Assembly (NCBI RefSeq): GCF_018812025.1
Contig: NC_063045.1
Location: 12,251,384 to 12,315,383 of the forward strand
From: Megalobrama amblycephala
Taxonomy: Eukaryota; Chordata; Actinopteri; Cypriniformes; Xenocyprididae
DNA: 64,000 nucleotides
Direction: 5' to 3'
In this document: piece after piece, positions 50,844 through 63,367 of the stretch
How the letters are laid out: the number at the start of each line of letters is the position of its first letter
Numbering within the stretch: position 1 is the stretch's first letter
Made by a program: the position numbers and the translations under genes
Notes under the pieces: generated by a model
The model's database searches: none
What the model saw: only the letters and a program-made list of their open reading frames with translations
What the model was told of the DNA's origin: nothing

Positions 50844-52440
50844 ATAATGAGTCAATTGTAGCTTGTTTTAGTTTGACTGATGTTATAGATTGTTTGCTTT
50901 AACATGAATGTATGCAAAATTGGCAACAGACCTATCTTTTCAGCATTGCTTCTCTTTGGTCTTGTCTTGATAATAAATGAATAAAAATGTACATTTCTGT
51001 AGCTAATAAGTGTTTTTTTGACTCTTTTATGTGAACTCATAATGATGGAAAAAGGCCAAAATGTAAAAGTATAGGCAATATGTAGCTAGCTAGTGGCCTC
51101 AGATCAAAACTGTTTATAGGCAACACACAAAAGAATATTTTCAGTAATATATTACTATTATAGAATAGATACATTAGTATACATTAAAAAGGATTAGTTC
51201 ACTTAAATAATAATAATAAAAAAACCCATCTGTCATCATTCACAGGATACAAGCCCGTATGGATTTCTTCCGTTCAACACAAAAGCAGTTAGTGACAGAG
51301 AGCCTCAGTCACAATTCATTTTCTCAGTATATTGTTTTCATACAGTAAAACTGAATCGTCAACTTTTGTATTTCACAGAAGAAAGAAAGAAGTAGCTAAT
51401 GATACACAAGCCAAAAGATATCTCGACTCACGTGTCTGCCGAGAAAGGCGCTCGTCCTCCTCTAATCGCTGTCTTATATTTACGACTTGAAGCCTTTCAG
51501 AAGATTTCTTGACTTAGATATCTTCTGTATATGTTTGTAGGCTTTTATAAATACAAACAGATCAATGTTTTATCCCTGCATGTATGTTTAGCTACATAAA
51601 GGAAACGGCGCCATCTACCTGCTGCTGATATAAGTGAGTCACAGTCTGACAATAATGTGGAAAACACAAACCATTTGCATCTTTTGTGTGTTATTTACAA
51701 TTTAATAAAATTGATTTATTTCGTAAAATCTAAAAAAAAAAAAAAAAAAAAAAAAGAAGAAGCTTGTTATAGGTTTTAGAAATTAAAAGTAATCGGAGGT
51801 GGCGTCATCAATTGGTTCAGTTGAATCTTCTGATTGGTCATCCTGATGCTCTCTAGGAGGATTAACTTGTGAGCTAACTAAACAAGGACAATGTAATCTT
51901 ATGTAATATGTGTCACCTGTACTTTGAGATATTATGAATGATTAGAATTTATAAATAATCATATTAATAATAATGATAAATATTTTTGTATGTACAAAGT
52001 TAACAATTGCAGGATTCTTAGTCAACAGAATCACTTTGGGGTCCTAGAGATACAATCCTGGTTATCTTGTTTCCATGTTGAGGTCATATAAATAATATCT
52101 AAAATAGTTAATGTTAAAGCCACATGATATCAAAATGGGCAATTCTCTCAAATGAAATAAATAACAAAATCAGATGTAGTTCAGGTGACAATATATCACT
52201 TAGGCTAAATGTATTTAGGAAATGTAAAACTAATTGAAACCTGAAAGCGATCAGTCTAAACAATCTGTTCATGTTTGTCATGCACTCTGACCTTTTTAAC
52301 AGCAGTCCGGTCAGTGCAAGTTCAACTTCTACATCCTCTTTTCAAGGCTGTCTCGTGGTTTCCTTTCAGTTTTTTTTCTCTCTGTATGTTGCAGTAGCAC
52401 TTCCGCTCAGATTCGTATTTAAGTTAACCATCTTACACCA
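50844..52440. other. Spacer between genes G and H
   Basis: Begins with group II 3' UTR sequence. A partial foldback-family end is at about 51189 (AAAGGATTAGTTCACTT) and an A-run at 51731-51753. From about 52320 (CATCCTCTTTTCAAGG … GCACTTCCGCTCAGATTC) it matches the 5' flank of gene E (41385-41450), including an ETS-type CACTTCC core at about 52400. No gene. Confidence 0.5.
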
Positions 52441-52461
52441 TATGAGCTAAACACCCACAGC

Positions 52462-53991
52462 ATGAGGACGCCGCAGCTTTCACTCTTCTGTAAGTCACTC
52501 AGTTTCACTGTGATCTTCACATGATTGGATTGTTTTTAGGATTGAAGAATGATGTGTTTCACTAGATGTGTTTTATCTCCACAGTTCTGCTGCTGGTGTG
52601 TCAAACTACAGAGAGTTTAACTGATAAACAGGTGAATTTAGGGCAAAACGTGACTTTAGACTGTCAGATTGATGTGAAAGAGATTTATTGGGTTTTCCAG
52701 AAACTGACGGATTCTCCAGTGCTGATACTGCGAACTTTCACATCAGGATCTCCAATACCTCTTATATATGATGAAAGATTCAAAGACAAATATTCATCAC
52801 TAACTTTGAGTTGGTTATTTATTAGTAATGTCACTATTGATGAATTAGGAATATATTATTGTGTAAAAACAACTGGCTCAGGCCCACAGCTCAGCAATGG
52901 CACCAGACTTTACATAAACATTACTGGTAAGTATTTCTAAATTATATTTACAATTGACATATCCAAAGTATTTATATATTTATAACTATAAATTATGTAA
53001 AAAAAACCTAATTACTGTGTTACTGTAATAAATGATTCATTTAACTGTCTGTCGTACCATGTTTAATCATATTTGGCATTAAAAACACAAAACTGATACA
53101 GTTCTTCTATTCAAACAGAATCTGCCCAAGATCACAATCAAACAGAAAACAAAAATCAACCACAATGTGAGAAAACACTCAAGATTGACAACAGATTGAC
53201 CGTTACATCCTTCCTATTAAACATTGTGCTAATTATTGCAACGACAGGTAAGATTTATGTACAAAAGTACAAAAAAAAGTGGTATAAAAAACATAATATG
53301 TTCAGATGAATCTGCCCACTAATTTATAGTGTCATTTGAATTAAGTTTAGTGTATTCATTTATGAAGAGTTTCTATGAAATGTACTTTTGAAGTATGATC
53401 GACTGTATTACATTCATTCTACTTTAGGTCTGTTAATACACAAATTTAAGAAAAGCACAAAAAGTCGACAATATCATCAGAATGTGGAGCCAGAGCAGCT
53501 GGAAGACTTTAACACCGCACAGGTAAGACTTACACTGCTGTATGATTCACTTGCCATTTTAGTTCACAGAACAAATTTTTTCCAAAATTTCCAGTTAGCT
53601 AAAATGTCAAGTCAAGTTATTCTAGTGTTTCTCTAGTAGCTGAGATGTTTCAAAACTCTTGTTACTTGTGAAGTAATGGCGATGGAGATCATTTTGGACA
53701 TGTAACAACTCATGTAGTGACAATTTATGAAACATTGATCTTAAGCAACAGTAAAACACACAGTTAGCTAAAATAACTGTTTAACAACATCAATCAAAGG
53801 TCACATGTGCGGTAAAAGTGTTTATAAAGTGCCTCATTTCATCTTTAATGTTCTCGTAGTACTCTGAAATCGAGTTGCCTACATATTCCAGAGAAGAAAA
53901 TCCCAAACAGATCAACGGCACTTACGTGCTTCTTCAGAAGCCAAAGTCACATCCAAGAGTTCAACACAACGTGAACCTACAAAGTTATTGA
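52462..53991 (+). CDS. Group II single-V-domain Ig receptor, gene H (tyrosine-containing tail)
   Basis: Exons 52462-52489, 52585-52926, 53119-53247, 53428-53522 and 53860-53991 give 241 residues. The leader is MRTPQLSLF joined to LLLVCQTTES. V domain: VTLDCQIDVKEIYWVF, IDELGIYYC, LSNGTRLYI. The stalk is longer than in G and has a cysteine (NQPQCEKT). Transmembrane SFLLNIVLIIATTGLLI. The tail carries QYSEIELPTYSREE and GTYVLLQKPK. YSEI and YVLL fit YxxI and YxxL, but the -2 residues (A and G) miss the strict ITIM consensus, so SHP-type recruitment is possible but not assured. The 25 final residues are basic and unlike F or G. It is the only group II member in the window with these tyrosines, and so the best inhibitory-receptor candidate. 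Confidence 0.82.
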
Positions 53992-56038
53992 GGTGGTTTG
54001 ACACCTTCTCTGGGTGTTTCCTTTTTTGCAGTATTAAGTAAAGGACAATGTGTTTCCTGTGTCCAATCACTGTTTGCATTACATCATATTATTTACTTAT
54101 TTATAAAATGCATATTTTGCCGAATGTTCCTACCAAGTAACCTTAGACATGTTAACAGATGAATCTTTATTGATGAGATTACACTTTACTAATAGGGTTC
54201 AAGGCATTAACATGAAATAACAATAAACGACACTTGCATTAATCCTGGTTATTGTTAGTGTAAATACATTTTAACATTTCAAATTGTATGAATTGACATC
54301 AATAATAGTATATTTAAACAATAAATACTACTAACAATAAAAAACATCATTAACCTAAATGAATAAATTCTGTTAAAATTGTTTGTTATTTCATGATACT
54401 TAACATGTTAACAACTTGACATTAGTTTTTGAGGTAACACTTTATTTTACAGTGTCATGGTTACATGTTACTATAGTATGTATAGTATAGTATGTATAGT
54501 ATGCATAGTTGCATGCAACTAAACCAAACCAAACCAAACCAAACCCTTATCCTAACCCAATAGTAAGTACATGTAGTTATTTATTATTATTCAGTACTTA
54601 AATGTATAGTTACAGTGTAACAAAGACACTTTAAAATAAAGTGTAATCCATTTTACAATAAGGTTCATTAGCTAAACATTAGTTAATGTATTAACTAACA
54701 TGAACTAACCATGAGCAATACATTCGTTACTGTATTTACTACTCTTCATTAATGTTAATGAAAATACAGTTGTTAAATGTTTGTTCATGTTAGTTTACAG
54801 TGCATTAACTAATGTTAGCAAGATTTTAATAATGTATTAGTTGGACAAAGATTAATAAATGCTGTATAAGTGCAGTTCATTATTAGTTCATGTTAATTAA
54901 TGTAGTTAACTAATGTTACCTAATGAACCTTATTGTAAAGTGTTACCGTTTTTTATTAAGAAAGTTGCTAACCGATTGTAATTGTGTGTAAAATTTGAGA
55001 ATTTTGAATAAAACCCTGCTGGTTTAAGATGATTTAATCGTTCCCCCAAGTCTGGTTAAGCTGGTGTTTAGCTGGTCTCCCAAACTGACCATCTGATAAA
55101 TACCCAAAACCCCCCAAAAACCATCAAACTAGGCCAGGAAACCATTAGAAAAGATGAATCAAGTGCAAAGAATTAAGAAAAAGCAAGAAAAGCACATTTA
55201 GGCATGGACGCTGGTGTTTGTGCAACACTGACACAAGTTTTACCACATTAATGTCATGTGAGAACATTGGTAAAAGTGCCACTTCCTGTTTGTGAACAAA
55301 GAGAAGCAGCAAATGCCTGCAAGCATTAAAAAACAGTTAAAAGGTCTGAATTTTAAGATTGTTGCAATGCAATTCTCTTATGTTTTAAAAAAACATCTGA
55401 CAACAAAATGTGTACAATTTTTACTCTTTCTGTACCTTGTTTGGCTCAGTAAAATGATGCAAACCTCTGCACTTGTGACCAAGACATTTGTTTTAAGTGA
55501 CAGATGGGAGTTTTTATTCGAGTTTCACTTACATTTGTACATTTTTTTATGATAACACAATGTTTCATAGGTGTTAACAACATCTATACATAAACAGTCA
55601 TACTTAAAATGCAGAATTTTCCACTTTATAGTTATATTTCAATGAAAATGACATTTATAGCAAATTAAACAAACAAATGTACATGGGAATGACGTAATTA
55701 CACTATATCCAGTATTCAGGAGCACAATCAGTTGAACAACAAACAATAAATAGAGTTCAATTTCAATTCTTTACATCAGATTCTCCTCTTCAGTAGATTC
55801 ATATTATTCAAATCTACAAGATACGACAATCACCACAAGCAGTTTAATTTCTCTCCATCTATCAACAGGCATCAATAAATAATCTTTATTTGTGTGTTTG
55901 ATTGTGTCAAAAAGACAAAGCATTTATACAATGAGCAATTCAGTGGTGCACACACACACACACACATTAAAAATAAAACACACATTCAAATGCACTTAAA
56001 TACACAGCACAAGATGGAATGGGATTTGACGGACTTCC
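53992..56038. other. Spacer between gene H and atp6ap2
   Basis: 3' flank of H, then a composite repeat (54432-54947). A decayed CTGGT repeat lies near 55015-55145. The last part (about 55500-56038) should hold the atp6ap2 3' UTR on the minus strand, with an AC run at 55952-55966. No other coding exon recognised; the short open frame near 55292 has no family resemblance. Confidence 0.5.
54432..54947. mobile_element. Composite MITE with GGTAACACTTT ends
   Basis: The outer ends GGTAACACTTTATTTTACAG and TTGTAAAGTGTTACC are inverted. The right part (54651-54947) is an internally symmetrical element with ACAATAAGGTTCATTAG at one side and CTAATGAACCTTATTGT at the other. Copies of the latter are nested at about 15937-16125, 57837-58010 and 63622-63825. 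Non-coding. Confidence 0.65.
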
Positions 56039-58644
56039 TCAGTCCATTCGGATCTTCTGATTGGTCATCCTGTAGATGATGCTGTCGTATCCTGGATCCA
56101 TGTTCCAGAGGTTGTAGGAAATAACGATGACAGCTAAAGCTAAGACGATCATCAACCACAGGACGATGTTGAAGATCACGGCATACTCAAAGTTGTACTT
56201 GTAGGCCAGGTTGTAGGTGTTTTCTGGGTTACTCTGAAACAACCACATGCTAGCATTCAATGTAGGTCAGCATTCAAAAGTAGGTCAGCGATGAAGGCTT
56301 CTACTGTACCATAAGCGTCTTTTTGTTGATGATGGTCACTAGGTGATGGTCACTAGGCTAAAAACAACTGCTAATATTTCTAAAAGGAAAAAAAACACGC
56401 TAGCGCTAGCTAACCAACTACTGCTGCCTACACAATCAACATTAAACGTCTTACAGCAGTGGTCTTGATTCGATTCTTTCTTCTTGTACCCTGACGAATA
56501 AAAATAATGCTGGAAATGTGGACCTGATCCAACATCAGCACATTTTTATGTACACTTCATATTTTTTTCTATATAGAAATGTTTGGGTTTTTACAGAAAC
56601 TTACGATCTGCTTGGACTCGAGGATGGAGCGTGACTTCCTGGTCAGAGGGGTTTCAAACGTCTTTACAGTCACGACTTCTACAACTGCATTGTTTCCATA
56701 GACGCCGGAGACGTCGTCTGCGAACTTCAGACACAAATAAACAGACTTTAGCACAAAACTACTAAAAACAGCAGTGCTATTTATATTATTTAGCACTATT
56801 TGTATGGGGAAAAAAAAACATTCTGTAGCTGAACTTCCACTTTATATGAAAAAAGAATTTAATAAATAATGAAATGTAATAATAAATGAAAAATAATGAT
56901 CTTATGTTCACGTCAAGACAAGGATAAATGAGATAAAGGTGCAGATATGCCTAAATTAATTTGTCATAGTAGGGCTTTAATAATTACATCAAGTTCTTAA
57001 TGTGTTTGACTTAATTTAATTAAAATCATTTTAATTTAACACAATTTATATATTTATATTATTTATTTAAAATATTATTGCATTTATTCAAAATATCATT
57101 TTTCCCTTATATATATTATATAAATATACACACACACACACACACTAGGGCTGTGCTCAGAATATCGATACAACGATACATCGTCATGAACTCCTGACGA
57201 TGCGCGTATCGATACAGCAGCTGCCGTATCGAGTCTGTCTTGCTTTTAAATCTAGCCAATCACGTGATGTCAATTGACGCTAGCAAGCAATGCAAGCATA
57301 CATTCACGTTTCTGTGAGCTTTCATTCGTAAATAATCAGCTGTTTTGTCGCGAATGTGAACAGGAAATGCGCTCTCGAACGGAGAAACACGCAATCTCCA
57401 AATCATCGATCAAAGCGTGCTAACGTTTTAGGACAGGTCGATGGTATATAAATCATGCCCGAACGTTAGCGTTTGTCAATCAAGCCAAACCGTCCATTCA
57501 GAAACCGAGAAAATTGGAGGCCGATCTCTCAGGTTGACGCGCGAGCTGGCTTGACTTAAGTTTTCGTGAGGATATAGTTTATGGACTGTTTTGATTTCGG
57601 TAATTACATCTAGAAAGGTAAAAGCAGTGATGACATATATAATAGAGATATCTGAAAGCGAAACGAAAGTGATATTGGCCTCGTCCAGTGGGAGGACGCA
57701 CGAGAGGAGACCTGCGCATTTAATTGGTATGTGTAGCTATACTGTAATACTGCATTTACAATGCTTATCAGTGGCATGCACTTTGATCGTGAAAGTGAAA
57801 GTGCCCTTTGCGGTCACATCACATCATTTAAATCTTGTTAACATTAGTTAATGCACTGTAAACCAGCATGAACAAACAATCAACAACTGTATTTTTAATA
57901 ACTAACATTAACAAAGATGAACTAATACAGTATGTATTGCTCATGGTTAGTTCATGTTAATACATTATCTGATGTTTAATAAATGAACCTTATTGTTAAG
58001 TGTGTATTGTAAACTCATGTAGCCCATATTTTGTAGACCACGTTAATAAAAACGTATGTTGTTCTAGAACATATTTTGAGTTGATATCCAAAAAAATCAT
58101 TTTTACAGATGGAAAAAAAAAACAGGCAGTATAGACATTATTATAATATTATAGCCGATATAATTAACCAACTTAGTTTTCTTACAGTCAACTTACTGTT
58201 GCAAGTGAAATTAGTCATTGAGCTTTGTTGATATGCTTCAGTGTCACTATAATTGTCAATTCAGTTACTGAGGGAGTGACTTTAAAAGAAGCTTTTTTGT
58301 GACAATTTTTTTATATTTAATTTAAATCATTGGTTTTTTTAATGACAAAAACAAAATAGTTTTTCAGTTATCATGACTGTTATAACACTGGTTATTCAAT
58401 AAACACATATTACTGTTACTAAACTCTGCTCAAAATAAATTTAAATTCTAAATTGAACCATATCGTGATACGTATCGTATCGTGGCTTTAGTATCGTGAT
58501 GCGTATCGTATCGTGACATTGTTGGTGATACACAGCCCTAACACACACACACATACAAATACATTTTATATATATCAGATGTTTTAAAGATGCTTAACAT
58601 AGAAAGAAACTTTTATACTAAAATATTAGTAAAATATTTTCAAA

Positions 58645-58730
<86 letters not shown>

Positions 58731-61631
58731 TTGAAAATATTTTAGTCAGATCATCTAAAAATGTTTCTTACTTTCTATGTTAAGCATCTTTAAAACATCT
58801 GATGAACATAGTAGTAATATTGCAATATTATAGATAATGTACTTTACGTCACTACCTATTATATAAGAACAGTATTATAATACTAAAGATATTTACATTA
58901 AAGAGGACCTATTTTGCCCCTTTTTTGCAAGATGTAATATAAGTCTCTGGTGTCTCAGTTTCAGCTCAAAATACCCCACAGATCATTAACAATGATCATT
59001 TTTAGGTATGAGCAAAAACACGCCTTTTTGTGTGTTAAATTTTAAATGCAAATGAGCTGCTGCTCCCACCCCTTCCAGAAGAGGGCGGAGCCTTCAGCCG
59101 ATTCTCCGGCGACAACAAAACAGGAGAAACTGTATAGGGCCGTGTCCACATGTTGTGTTTCTGCTTTCCACTGCGCTGCTTTTCCATTATTCTCTATGTA
59201 AATGCGACAGAATTTTGTTTTTTTTTCTCCCATGCGGGACCACTCACAAGCAATGCGTCCTTGCATCTAAAAATGCAATATGCAGGCAGTGGAAAACGAA
59301 AAGTGTTGACACGCATTTTTAAAAGTTAAACTTCTTTTAACTTGAGCACTGTGTTTTTAGAACGCTGCGAGCGCAATGGTCAAACACATCTGTCTAGCAC
59401 ATTTACATAGAATAGCTATGGAAAATAGCGCAGTGAAATGGATGTTCAGTGTGCATTGATGCAGCCAACAACAGACCATTTAAATTGTCTCAGCCATGTG
59501 ATAAACATTCTTGTGTTTCCACTAGCTGATAAACATGGCGGACTGTGTACAGCTCACTCAGGGGAGGAGCTAAGCCAATAGGCCAGATTCAGTCACCTAT
59601 CATGAGCAGGGCCTGTTATATTGTGATGAGAATGGCTCATTTTGAAACACTGTTATGACGTATGGGGAATATATGTATATATATATAAAAAAGGAGATTT
59701 ACCGTTATAGGGTGGTTGTGTATACACACTGCAGATACACATTTATGTTCAAACACCATGTAAATGTGAATTTTGCATTATAGGTTACCTTTAAAGTACA
59801 CTGTAATGTACTTTAAATACGGTAGGGGGAAAAAATGTAAAAATACTGAACATTTTTTTAATGTACTTTGTTGCATTAGAGATCATTATTTCATTGAAAA
59901 AGAAAGAAACCAGCAGAGGAACCTGAGATGACAGACACTAGCTCAGTACCTTCTGCAGAGCAGATGTCAGGATCCTGGTAGCGTCCGTGAACTGAGGGGA
60001 GTCTGTGCCGTAGCGGCGGACGATCTCCTCCAATCCCGCAAGCTCTAGGGAGTACAGGTCAGGAGCCGGGTCTTTAGCCAGATGCTTGTGTTTCTGCAGC
60101 TGTAGCAAACAACAGACTCTTTAATAACAGAGAATCAATAAAGTTGCTGAAGAAAACTGGCTACATGAGACAAACAAGCTGATTCACTGATGGCTAGATC
60201 AACAAAACAACAAATAATTAAACTAAGAAACAAAAATGAACCTATAATATCTCGCAAGGCTGATTTATATGGGCCAAACTGTTATGAAGAAACTCACCAG
60301 AGCGGAGATGTCATACAGCACCTGAACCTCAGATAGGAACAGAAGATCAGCCTGAAACACACAAAAACAGGTATATTTAGACCAGCATCTAGTCTGGGGT
60401 GGGAAGAAAATCAACATGCATCTACTGATGTTTCGATATGCAACAACTACTTTCACATGTCGATAATTTCAGCCAGGCAGAAGCCACTTCCTACTTTGGC
60501 CGAAAAACTGCTTCAGTAACTGTTACAGTCCATGTCTGCATAAAGTGTGTATATACTGTATACATTAATAAATTAATAAATATATAAAAGTCACATATAA
60601 AAATTATATTTATTAAACATAGGTATTGATTGGTTGACATTTATACGACACTTTCTGACAACGTAAACCTCAGTTTTGTGGTTCACTGAATCTTGTATAT
60701 TTATGTTTCTGTGCTGAAAGTTTGGCTATTATGATGGAGAGGGTCATGTGATCACATCTTCACCTCATTATTACGGCTGAGAGAGCTGAGAGGAAGGGAA
60801 GTGAGGACCGATCCTTCCTGGGACAAACGTCCACGGATCTGTTGCAGGGTCACGGGCAGATCCTCAAAAACAGTGTTGGCCATTCCCATCATATACAGCC
60901 TCTAAAACACACAATATCAAGACAGCTGCTTATTGAACGCATGATCTGGTAAAAACATCTGTGACATTCTGATGATTACCACAAAATTATTTTAGACTTG
61001 TCTCTCAGTTTGTAAAAACACATGTAATTTATTTTAATAATTATAAACAATATATAATCATTATTATTATAATTAAGGATTTCATAATTAACATAATTAG
61101 TACTTTAGATGAATTTATTTTAGTGCCATATCAGCTAATATGATAACTAAAAAAAAGACATAAAAGAATAATAATTAAAAAATTAGACAAATACATGTTT
61201 TACAATATTACAATAAATATAAATAAAAATAATTCCTTAAAATAGAAAAACTATAATCTAACAATTTAACATTTGATAATTGTACTTTTATCTATTAAAC
61301 TACTTTCCATGAATAAATAAATGTTGCCTTTTAGTATTAGAAGCAGGGCAGTCCAATAAAATATTCTTTAGAGTAGGTCTTATTTCAACTGCATTTCATT
61401 ACATCAATTGGGTTAAGAATTTCTCATGTGCATCTTTTTTTGCAGAGCATATAAGAGAACTGTGTGTTTGCAGGCATCATCTATGTGTGGTTAGTGTTAG
61501 AGTTATAATGTACCAGAGAGTCAGCGTGGTCATACCTCCTCACTGGGTGCGAGCTGCAAAACCACAGGGGTGCTGTCAGCAAACAAAGTGTGCATAGTGT
61601 TCGCCACACTGTCCAGAGTGAATGGGACCGG
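56039..61631 (-). CDS. atp6ap2: Prorenin receptor / V-ATPase accessory protein 2, C-terminal exons (partial)
   Basis: Six phase-0 exons on the minus strand: 61631-61536, 60901-60764, 60351-60298, 60099-59950, 56724-56605 and 56233-56039, together 250 codons plus stop. Landmarks: [74 protein letters not shown], the likely processing site RKSR before SILESKQ, then the conserved [10 protein letters not shown], a transmembrane helix ([18 protein letters not shown]) and the tail [20 protein letters not shown]. The family protein is a type I membrane protein that helps V-ATPase assembly and binds (pro)renin. About 100 N-terminal residues, including the signal peptide, lie beyond the right edge. Introns are long because of transposons; no frame damage was seen. 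Confidence 0.95.
57146..58540. mobile_element. Non-autonomous hAT-like element, 1395 bp, in atp6ap2 intron
   Basis: Termini TAGGGCTGTG and CACAGCCCTA are flanked by ACACACAC on both sides (57138-57145, 58541-58548), an 8-bp duplication within a CA repeat. Subterminal words GTATCGATAC and CGTATCGTATCGTG are repeated near each end. An ACAATAAGG-type MITE is nested at about 57837-58010. No transposase frame. Confidence 0.85.
58575..58802. repeat. AT microsatellite inside an inverted repeat
   Basis: A 75-base AT run (about 58652-58727) is bracketed by inverted arms: ATCAGATGTTTTAAAGATGC, then TTAACATAGAAAG to the left, and CTTTCTATGTTAAGC, then ATCTTTAAAACATCTGAT to the right. The whole can fold as one long hairpin. 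Confidence 0.8.
58898..59794. mobile_element. TTAA-flanked non-autonomous element (AGAGGACC ends)
   Basis: TTAA at 58898-58901 and 59791-59794, with ends TTAAAGAGGACCTA and TAGGTTACCTTTAA. It shares the block TTTCAGCTCAAAATACCCC with the element at 43418-44400. No coding sequence; in an atp6ap2 intron. Confidence 0.65.
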
Positions 61632-61676
61632 CTAGAACGAGATAGACAGACATTTAGATTGATGGATGGACAGAGG

Positions 61677-61699
61677 GACAGATAGATAGACAGACAAAC

Positions 61700-61760
<61 letters not shown>
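61677..61760. repeat. (GATA)n microsatellite
   Basis: GATA/GACA tetranucleotides in the intron upstream of the first atp6ap2 exon in view. It continues at 63366-63390 on the other side of the Tc1 insertion, so it was one array before insertion. Confidence 0.9.
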
Positions 61761-63365
61761 CAGTTGTGGCCAGAATTATTGGCATCCTTCATAAATATGA
61801 TCAAAGATGAGTCTAAAAATAAATCTGCATTGTTTATCCTTTTGATCTTTAATTCATAAAATTAGCAAAAATCTAACCTTTCATTGAAGGAAAAGAATTG
61901 AAAGTGGGGGGAAAATAACCTTAAGAAATAAATGTTTTTCTCCAAAACACATTGTCCACAATTATTGGCACCCCTAGAATATTTTATGAGTAAAATATCT
62001 CTGAAGTATATTCCCATTCATATTTACATTTTTTTTAGCTCACCAGGGTGATCATGAACATGAAATTGTCCAGCCATGACTTCCTGTTCCACAGGAGTAT
62101 AAACATGAGGAAACACAAATGCCAAATTTCCGTAATCATTCATCACAATGAGTAAAACCAAAGAATATAGTTCTGATGTGCAGCAAAAGATTGTTGAGCT
62201 TCACAAAATAGAAAGTGGCTGTAAGAAAATAGTTAAAGCATTGAAAATCCCCATTTCCACCATCAGGGCAATAATTAAGAAGTTCCAATCAACTAAAGAT
62301 GTTACAAATCTGCCTGGAAGAGGACGTGTGTCTAAATCGTCCTAATGTGCGGTGAGAAGGAAAGTTTGAGTGGCCAAAGACTCTCCAAGGATCACAGCTG
62401 AAGAATTGCAGAGATTAGTTGAGTCTTGAGTCTCAGAAAGCCTAAAAAAAATTATCAAACAGCACCTACATCCCCATAAGTTGTTTGGGAGGGTTTCAAG
62501 AAAAATCCTCTGCTCTCATCCAGAAACAATCTCCAGTATATTAAGTTGTCAGTCAAGACTGGAGCTTCAAACGGGACCAGCTTCTATGGTCAGATGAAAC
62601 TAAAAAAAGAGCTTCTTGACAGCAAACCCACCAGATGGGTTTGGTGCACACATGGATAAAAAGTACCCCATGCCCACGGTTAAATATACTGCTGGATCTT
62701 TAATGTTGTGGGCCTATTTTTCTGCTGGAGGTCCTGGACATCTTGTTCAGATATATTGTATCATGGATTCTATCAAATACCAACAGATAAAAAAATCAAA
62801 ACCTGACCGCTTCTGCTAGAAATCTTATAATGGGCTGCGGTTGGATCATCCGTCGGGACAATGATCCAAAACAAACAAAACCAGCACAAAAATGTGTCAC
62901 TGAGCACAAAATGAAGCTTCTGCCATGACCATCCCAGTCCCCTGATCTGAACCCTAAAGAAAATGAGTGGAGTGAACTGAAGAGAAGAAGCACCAGCATG
63001 GAGCTGGGAATCTGAAGGATCTGGAGAGATTCTGTATGAAGGAATGGTCTCTGATCTCTTGTCAGGTGTTCTCCAAACTCATCAGGCATTATAGAAGAAA
63101 ACTCAGAGCCATTTTCTTGGCAAAAGGAGGTTGCAAAAAGAATTGAATAAAAGGGTGCCAATAATTGTGGCCAACATGTTTAGGAGAAAAAGATTTATTT
63201 CATAATGTTATTTCCCCCCCACTTTCAATTCTTTTCCTTCAATGAAAGGTTAGATTTTTGCTAATTTTATGAATTAAAGATAAAAAGGATAAACAATGCA
63301 GATTTATTTTTAGAGTCATCTTTGATCATATTTATGAAGGGTGCCAATAATTCTGGCCACAAATG
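61761..63365 (+). mobile_element. Tc1-like transposon with broken transposase
   Basis: Inverted ends CAGTTGTGGCCAGAATTATT and AATAATTCTGGCCACAAATG are flanked by TA (61759-61760, 63366-63367) inside a GATA array. Frame 62148-62345 reads SKTKEYSSDVQQKIVELHK, then NLPGRGRVSKSS, the N-terminal helix-turn-helix DNA-binding part. Further blocks follow in other frames: LMLWAYFSAGGPGHLV (62680-62750) and, near 62935-62970, the SPDLNP-type block. Stops and frameshifts show it is dead. Size about 1.6 kb matches Tc1 elements. Confidence 0.9.
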
Positions 63366-63367
63366 TA

